60,259 bases of DNA from Alphaproteobacteria bacterium. GTDB lineage: Bacteria > Pseudomonadota > Alphaproteobacteria > Rhizobiales > JAKIUO01. The DNA lies in assembly GCA_024280895.1 (NCBI GenBank), contig JAJRPI010000048.1, positions 1-60,259 of the forward strand. The letters are read 5' to 3'. Numbering within the stretch: position 1 is the stretch's first letter; every line of letters starts with the position of its first letter. The notes below the pieces were generated by a model. It saw only the letters and a program-made list of their open reading frames with translations. It was not told the DNA's origin and searched no databases. Of this stretch, positions 55,786 to 60,259 are shown one piece after another. A program made the position numbers and the translations under genes.

Positions 55786-56325
55786 CTACTTCCCTTTGAC
55801 CGAACACATTTTGACTTCAACCATTAAATCCGAGGCGAGGTCCTCAAGCTTTTCGCAAAGCTGATCCATCTCGAGACCGTCGGGCAAGACAATATCGGCT
55901 TCGGCACTAAACATGTGCTCGCCGGTCATGGAACCCGTGAAAATGTGAGTGCGCAACTCGTCTACATTGACCTTGTTTTCCGCCAGCACGCGCGAGACAT
56001 CACGTACGATACCCTTGTGATCCTGGCCGGTGACCTCGAAATAGGCCTTGCGCCCAGTGTCTCCTTGCGCCGAGAACGACGTAGCGCTGGTTTCGCGCAT
56101 GGATATAGAGATGCCATCTTCATGCAGAGCTTCCAGCGCTTTTTCCAGCCCTGGCGCTTTGTCCTCATCAAGAGTTATGCGAAGGATACCTGCGAACTCT
56201 CCACCAAGCCGCGACATGGCACTGTCCACCCAGTTGCCTTCATAGCTTGCCACCACATCAGCTAAAAGCTCAACAATACCCGGGCGGTCTTTTGCCATTA
56301 TGGTCAAGACCAGTTCCATCTGCAT
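55786..56325 (-). CDS. GcvR-like protein with two ACT domains
   Basis: A 179-residue protein made of two ACT domains: VLTIMAKDRPGIVELLADVV at the start and YFEVTGQDHKGIVRDVSRVL in the second half, with DELRTHIFTGSMTGEHMFSA. This is the architecture of GcvR, the co-repressor that binds glycine and restrains GcvA in control of the glycine cleavage system. No GcvA gene is present here, so the partner is unknown. AGGAAG precedes the start closely. The next gene begins after three bases. Confidence 0.83.
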   Translation of the reverse strand: MQMELVLTIMAKDRPGIVELLADVVASYEGNWVDSAMSRLGGEFAGILRITLDEDKAPGLEKALEALHEDGISISMRETSATSFSAQGDTGRKAYFEVTGQDHKGIVRDVSRVLAENKVNVDELRTHIFTGSMTGEHMFSAEADIVLPDGLEMDQLCEKLEDLASDLMVEVKMCSVKGK

Positions 56326-56479
56326 GGGGTTCTTCCTCTCTCAAATGATCATTTGAGAGCAATCTAGCATCTTTGCAACAAGGGGAAAAGTCACATATTT
56401 GGGGGGTTTCGTGAGTGGCGAGGCGCGCGAGCACTAAAGATCGATTGTGAGCGGTCTTCGATCAAACTTACGCAAAAGG

Positions 56480-57889
56480 CTAACGCTTTTTATTTTGCCA
56501 GCTCAGGAAATCAGCGAACAGTTTTTCGCTATTGTCTCCATTACTTGCTGTCCCGCGCGTCGCCATAAACTGCTTGAAATTAGCCATCAGATCTTCACGG
56601 CGTTTCATTGCATCATCTGGTATTTGAGCTGTACTCACCGCATTCTCGCGCTTGACGATGGCCGTTTTCGCATCGATCCATTGCTGGGCTGGCGCAAATC
56701 TCGTCATGCCGGGAACAGTGGCGCGCAAATTGACCTCGGCCCATTTTGGATGCAGGTTGTGCGAGCTGCGCAACTTGGCGAAATGCTCAAAAAAGGTCTT
56801 GGTGAATTTTGACAAACGGCGATAACGATCTGAATTGGGCTTCCAGTTGAACACCGCAAGGATCGTGCGCGTAGCAATCGTTGGCACGACTTGGCCCTTT
56901 GCGATCAGCTCTGGATAATCCTCATGGGTCAGCTGGGTTGGCAGGTGCGAACCGATGAATGAGGGATCATAATTGATCGGCAATAATCTGATGCCGGGGA
57001 ATATGCTTTTCAACCGCAATACGTTGCGAATGGGCTTGCCGGTGACGCGCATCATGGCATCAAGACGCCCTTCTTTGAGCGCCAACGCTCCGTCGCCTTC
57101 CGAAATACGAATGGTTTTCGATGGCTTTATGCCAAGTTTTTCAAACAGGATCGAAGCGGTGACTTGTGCGCTGGAATTATTAAAACCAACCCGCTTCCCG
57201 TTCAATTCAATCAATGAGGAAACATTGTTGCCCGCATATAGATGCACTTCTTCGTTAAACAGTTTGGTAATGTAATGGATGCGCTTGTCGAGGCGTTCAT
57301 AGAGCGGCTTGCCCATAAAATAATTGAGTACATCGGTGTTTACAATGGCCATATCGACACCGCGCAGATAAAGAAGATCGCGTACATTGGTACCCGCGCC
57401 GCCGCCAAGAACGGGCAGCACCCGCAGGCCGTTTTTCTCCCCCGCCGCTTTGATCATATCCTTGATGTCAGCGCCAAATGCCGTATAAGCGCCGGTCGTG
57501 CAACAGCCAGACATGAGGGTGACGGTATTTTGATTGAGGGTCGTTTTGTAGGCCACTTGTGAGCGCGGAATTTTCGCGCCACCGGGCGCCCTTCGAAGGG
57601 CATTGGCGCGCCGCGCCGCTCGTGCTCTTTTGTTGGCTCTTGCTGTGCGCGCTTTTCTTAAAGCTTTAGCCTTTGCGGCTCTTTTGATCTTTTGAGCTTT
57701 GCTGAGTTTTTTAGATTTCTTGGAGGCTTTTTGCGCCTGCGCTGGCGTCACAAAAACCGTGCTGGAAAGCACCGCGCTGGCCAGAAAAGCCATGCTCAAA
57801 ACGACAACTGACAGGCCCGCCCGAGGTCTGACCAAGGGAGCCTCATGCCCCATTTTAGACCATTTACCAAACAAATTCACTTCAAACAT
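56480..57889 (-). CDS. TAXI-family TRAP transporter solute-binding protein with basic linker
   Basis: A 469-residue protein; the ATG at 57889 is chosen because AGGGA lies nine bases upstream (57916 and 57853 are alternatives). A signal sequence (LSVVVLSMAFLASAVLSSTV, then VTPAQA) is followed by an unusual Lys/Ala/Arg-rich stretch of about 60 residues. The binding domain begins TVTLMSGCCTTGAYTAFGAD and has RGVDMAIVNTDVLNYFMGKP, LIELNGKRVGFNNSSAQVTA and LKEGRLDAMMRVTGKPIRNV, as in TAXI proteins. No DctQM-type fused permease is adjacent, so it is an orphan receptor here. Confidence 0.85.
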   Translation of the reverse strand: MFEVNLFGKWSKMGHEAPLVRPRAGLSVVVLSMAFLASAVLSSTVFVTPAQAQKASKKSKKLSKAQKIKRAAKAKALRKARTARANKRARAARRANALRRAPGGAKIPRSQVAYKTTLNQNTVTLMSGCCTTGAYTAFGADIKDMIKAAGEKNGLRVLPVLGGGAGTNVRDLLYLRGVDMAIVNTDVLNYFMGKPLYERLDKRIHYITKLFNEEVHLYAGNNVSSLIELNGKRVGFNNSSAQVTASILFEKLGIKPSKTIRISEGDGALALKEGRLDAMMRVTGKPIRNVLRLKSIFPGIRLLPINYDPSFIGSHLPTQLTHEDYPELIAKGQVVPTIATRTILAVFNWKPNSDRYRRLSKFTKTFFEHFAKLRSSHNLHPKWAEVNLRATVPGMTRFAPAQQWIDAKTAIVKRENAVSTAQIPDDAMKRREDLMANFKQFMATRGTASNGDNSEKLFADFLSWQNKKR

Positions 57890-58335
57890 GCTCAAATTCC
57901 CTACACTCAACAACAACTCAATCCAGTCTCAAAATATAGCGCCAGCGCCCCTGCTTAGGTCTTGTCGCCAACAAAGCACCGATCGCAAAGCAGTACAAAC
58001 ACTTGGGGCCATGTGTGGGATGTTACAAGTTCTGTGCCAGATGGGAGATAGGCATCATCGATGTTCGAGCGCTATATGGTCGAACCACCGATGGCGCTCG
58101 ATCAAGGGCCTCGTTTTGACAATTCCCCAAAACCAAATTTGCAGCAATGCAATTAAACCGCATCCCGCAGTGAAATGACGTTTCCAAATGATCCCCCGCA
58201 TAACAATATATTAAGGATCACGGACGAAAACTGGCTTGTAGGAGATCAATTTTCCACGAAATAACAAGTCATTAAATCAATCTGGGCACACTTGCCTATA
58301 TGATCGCTGAACAGTAAATTGCGTATGGGAGACAA
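57890..58335. other. 446-base intergenic region
   Basis: No supportable gene. Frames of 60-100 codons overlap without ribosome sites. It separates the TAXI gene promoter from a possible small gene at 58336. Confidence 0.45.
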
Positions 58336-58581
58336 ATGATGGTTGCAACAAATATGAACAAGACAATAAAGCGTCTTGAAACTCTTTTTGAGGGACAAGC
58401 CGACGCGGTTGGCTCTGGCAAGGCGGACTTGTCCAACTTGCGAAATCTGCTTGAGAATTCTGAGCATGTGCCTCTGGATGTCTGTTTTGCCCAGCTGAAA
58501 GCAGATTTGAGCGGCGATAAAAGCCCCCGGCATGACAATGGTAAAAGCGAAGAACGTCTCCAACGAATAATGAACCGCTAA
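58336..58581 (+). CDS. Possible small protein
   Basis: An 81-residue frame starting with ATG ATG, preceded by GGGAGA at good distance, which favours translation. The product (NMNKTIKRLETLFEGQADAV, DLSNLRNLLENSEHVPLDVC) is hydrophilic and helical-looking, with one Cys. I recognise no family. Larger open frames on the opposite strand run through the palindromes at 58745-58810 and are less likely to be genes. Confidence 0.45.
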   Translation: MMVATNMNKTIKRLETLFEGQADAVGSGKADLSNLRNLLENSEHVPLDVCFAQLKADLSGDKSPRHDNGKSEERLQRIMNR

Positions 58582-58744
58582 GGCAATTTTCCCCACATTT
58601 CTTTTGCTGCCTTGATCGCAGCAACCAATATGCCCTCGTCGAGATCCTTGCGTTCTTAAACAATAGCGAAACTGTGGGCCTGTTGGAAGATTTCGATGTT
58701 GCAAGGGGCAGCTTGTTCCCGCGCGCCTGGTGACACGACTTGCA

Positions 58745-58775
58745 TCGGCCCTCAATGAGCGGCATTGAGGGCCGA
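58745..58775. repeat. Perfect 13-bp inverted repeat
   Basis: TCGGCCCTCAATG at 58745-58757 pairs perfectly with CATTGAGGGCCGA at 58763-58775 over the five-base loop AGCGG. No T-run follows; the REP-like hairpin begins 12 bases later. Confidence 0.75.
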
Positions 58776-58786
58776 AGAAGCATACC

Positions 58787-58811
58787 GTCATCCCGGCAGA
58801 GGCCGGGATCC
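58787..58811. repeat. REP-like palindrome
   Basis: GTCATCCCGGC followed by GAG-type loop and GCCGGGATCC forms a stable hairpin (ATCCCGGC at 58790-58797 with GCCGGGAT at 58802-58809). Its GTCATCCC core matches both ends of the element at 17653-17780, indicating one repeat family. Confidence 0.7.
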
Positions 58812-59061
58812 GGTCGACCCTCCCCTTGCAAATTACAAGCAAAATTCAAGAACGCACCCCAGCCCCCTCGCCCCACGACCCGACCAATTTTGTGGCACCA
58901 CTACTGGCGACCGGCTGGAGCTGGAATGGTGTTTTGTGGAGCGGATCTAGTATCGAGAAAAAAGAACGCTATGGGTGCATTTTTTATTGCGCACAACTAG
59001 ATCAATGATTAAGGTTCGTCCGTGGGCGTTATTTTTAAGTTGTATTGGGAGATAGTTGCGA

Positions 59062-59850
59062 GTGAGTGAACATACAACTTTGGAGCTAATGCAAGCCCTC
59101 TATGAAGTATTACCGGCAAATCAACAGCCAATCATCAACCCCAAAGCCCGGGCACTACTATCAAGAATCGTCGGCATCAACATATCCAAAGAAAGATACA
59201 ACGAAATCAGATCTGGCCTAATCGATCAGGGCCTGATCGAGATCGGAATGGGACACGGAGGGACGATAGCCCGCACAAAAGAAATACCTCCAGATAGTAT
59301 TGCCACACCAATTCAAATAACTTCAGAAATTAATCTGTACAAACCTACAATCGAATATATCGAGAAAGTTTTTCGAGATCACGAAGGGCTAATCGAAGAG
59401 AATTTTATTATAGAAGATACTTCTGCGGGAGGACCAGCCACAGGAAAATGGGAACGCCCCGACATCACACTGATCTCCAGCCGCTATTACAAATACACAA
59501 ATCACCGGTCGATTGATATTTACAGCTTCGAAGTCAAAACACAAAGCAGCTGTGATCTAACAGCAGTCTATGAGGCCCATGAACAAGGATTGCAAACCCA
59601 CTATCCCTATGTTGTCTGGAGCATTCCTATTGGAGAACCTGATAAAACAAAACTCACACAAATGATTGATTCAGCCCAGCGAAATGAAGTCGGGCTCATA
59701 TTACTCCGAAACAGGCTGGAGGATTCAGAAATAATCGTATCAGCAACCCGCAGAAATCCAAAACATGCAACTATAGAACGGTTTATTGAAGATCGAATAA
59801 GCTCAGCAAGTCAGCAGGCTATTGCTGACTGGCATAAGGGAGAAAATTAA
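59062..59850 (+). CDS. Winged-helix plus PD-(D/E)XK nuclease-like protein
   Basis: About 262 residues from a GTG at 59062 with GGGAG ten bases upstream (a TTG at 59056 is an alternative). The N-terminal 75 residues look like a winged helix (ARALLSRIVGINISKERYNE, IRSGLIDQGLIEIGMGHGGT). The middle shows KWERPDITLISSRYY and, about 22 residues later, DIYSFEVKTQSSCDLTAVYE, matching the PD...(D/E)XK spacing of restriction-like nucleases, with Asp134, Glu157 and Lys159 as likely catalytic residues. The codon choice (AGA, ATA, AAA) and AT content differ from the backbone. It overlaps the downstream parA by one base, so the two are likely made together. Confidence 0.65.
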   Translation: MSEHTTLELMQALYEVLPANQQPIINPKARALLSRIVGINISKERYNEIRSGLIDQGLIEIGMGHGGTIARTKEIPPDSIATPIQITSEINLYKPTIEYIEKVFRDHEGLIEENFIIEDTSAGGPATGKWERPDITLISSRYYKYTNHRSIDIYSFEVKTQSSCDLTAVYEAHEQGLQTHYPYVVWSIPIGEPDKTKLTQMIDSAQRNEVGLILLRNRLEDSEIIVSATRRNPKHATIERFIEDRISSASQQAIADWHKGEN

Positions 59851-60233
59851 TGGGGCGCGTTGTTGCCATCATGAACACAAAAGGCGGTGTTGGGAAATCA
59901 ACAACCGTCATGATGCTAGCCGAATATTTGGCAAGCAAGAAAGATATAAAAATATTGATTATTGATGCCGATTCACAGGCCAGCATTAGCAATATGCTGA
60001 TTTCCACCAAGGAATACAAAGAGCTCGAACAAAATGAAAAAACATTATTCGAATACATGATGATTTCCATTGCCAATAGGAAAGGGGATAAATTAGACAA
60101 CTATATTAAGCATGCAGCTTCTGATGTAATGGGTGCCCAATCGATCAGTCTGCTTCCAAGCAAAATAGAACTCTCCCTTCTGGAAAGAGAAGTAATGCTT
60201 GCACCTACTGATTTTATGAAAGCCGTGCGCTAA
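59850..60233 (+). CDS. ParA/Soj-type ATPase with early in-frame stop
   Basis: 127 codons starting at the ATG that overlaps the preceding stop (TAATG). The deviant Walker A motif KGGVGKST at residues 11-18, in VVAIMNTKGGVGKSTTVMML, and the Walker A'-like ILIIDADSQASISNMLIS define a ParA-family ATPase, normally 200-300 residues long. After KAVR there is a TAA; the same frame then continues AVNDLIKS to the window edge, which reads like the natural continuation. So the gene is either interrupted by a nonsense change (a pseudogene) or affected by a base error. Role of a ParA beside a nuclease-like protein: unknown. Confidence 0.7.
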   Translation: MGRVVAIMNTKGGVGKSTTVMMLAEYLASKKDIKILIIDADSQASISNMLISTKEYKELEQNEKTLFEYMMISIANRKGDKLDNYIKHAASDVMGAQSISLLPSKIELSLLEREVMLAPTDFMKAVR

Positions 60234-60259
60234 GCCGTAAATGATCTTATTAAAAGTGC

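Larger units (their letters stand above)
58582..59061. other. Intergenic region with palindromes at the edge of the accessory segment
   Basis: About 480 bases containing a long perfect hairpin (58745-58775) and a REP-like hairpin (58787-58811). No gene is called. It separates backbone-like sequence from the AT-richer nuclease-ParA pair. Confidence 0.5.

Noticed and set aside
58246-58876. Two overlapping minus-strand frames of about 198 codons
   Set aside because: They run through the palindromes at 58745-58811 and have no ribosome site; the composition is not protein-like.

Overview
The window looks like a chromosomal piece of a sulfur-oxidising alphaproteobacterium close to the Hyphomicrobiales (Rhizobiales). 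Reasons: a ChvI/ChvG two-component pair beside PEP carboxykinase and a HugZ-like protein; the cycM-kdsB-pheA block; the yqeY-dnaG-rpoD block divergent from carA; a DnaG with a degenerate alphaproteobacterial zinc finger; reverse-dissimilatory sulfite reductase (dsrA) at the left edge; and a sulfide:quinone reductase-like flavoprotein. Most of the window is conserved backbone with about even base composition. Accessory or decayed patches sit at 6.4-9.2 kb, 10.2-11.3 kb, 47.1-48.0 kb and 58.2-60.26 kb.

Layout. 1-4.4 kb: dsrA (minus strand, cut by the edge), divergent from a plus-strand operon of a TauD-like dioxygenase, two small proteins, siroheme synthase CysG (siroheme is the DsrAB cofactor) and a DUF983 protein. 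4.5-6.4 kb: secreted thioredoxin-like protein, Hsp20, TRIC-type channel. 6.4-11.1 kb: patchwork with an HxlR regulator/VOC pair, a Cys-octad repeat protein, a sigma-factor remnant, a YdjM-like membrane protein and an orphan accessory gene. 11.2-17.6 kb: GTP-type PEP carboxykinase and chvI-chvG. 17.8-22.4 kb: a solute-binding protein, an unknown protein, pheA, kdsB, cycM. 22.5-29.8 kb: two tandem YejA-type binding proteins with YejB/YejE permeases but no ATPase, then a glycosyltransferase. 29.9-34.4 kb: SQR-like flavoprotein, TetR regulator with a palindromic operator, phosphoethanolamine-transferase-like enzyme. 34.4-43.4 kb: rpoD, dnaG, yqeY | carA, chaN-like, aspartate aminotransferase. 43.6-46.8 kb: small envelope proteins, Lrp/LysE pair, DsbA-like protein. 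47.0-50.5 kb: tRNA-Thr, repeats, a possible small RNA, ffh-rpsP-rimM. 50.5-57.9 kb: esterase-like protein, folate cyclo-ligase, frameshifted C13 peptidase, an unknown protein, GcvR-like ACT protein, TAXI binding protein. 58.2-60.26 kb: palindromes, then an overlapping pair of a winged-helix/PD-(D/E)XK nuclease-like protein and a ParA ATPase with an early in-frame stop.

The sulfur theme joins several parts: SQR-like sulfide oxidation at 30 kb, dsrA at the left edge and dedicated siroheme supply at 2.5 kb. The most promising material for something undescribed is the nuclease-ParA pair at the right edge, the in-frame extension ahead of dsrA, the dioxygenase/small-protein module beside it, the 13-cysteine octad protein, the frameshifted C13 peptidase with a slippery heptamer, and a structured terminator-bearing transcript candidate upstream of ffh.
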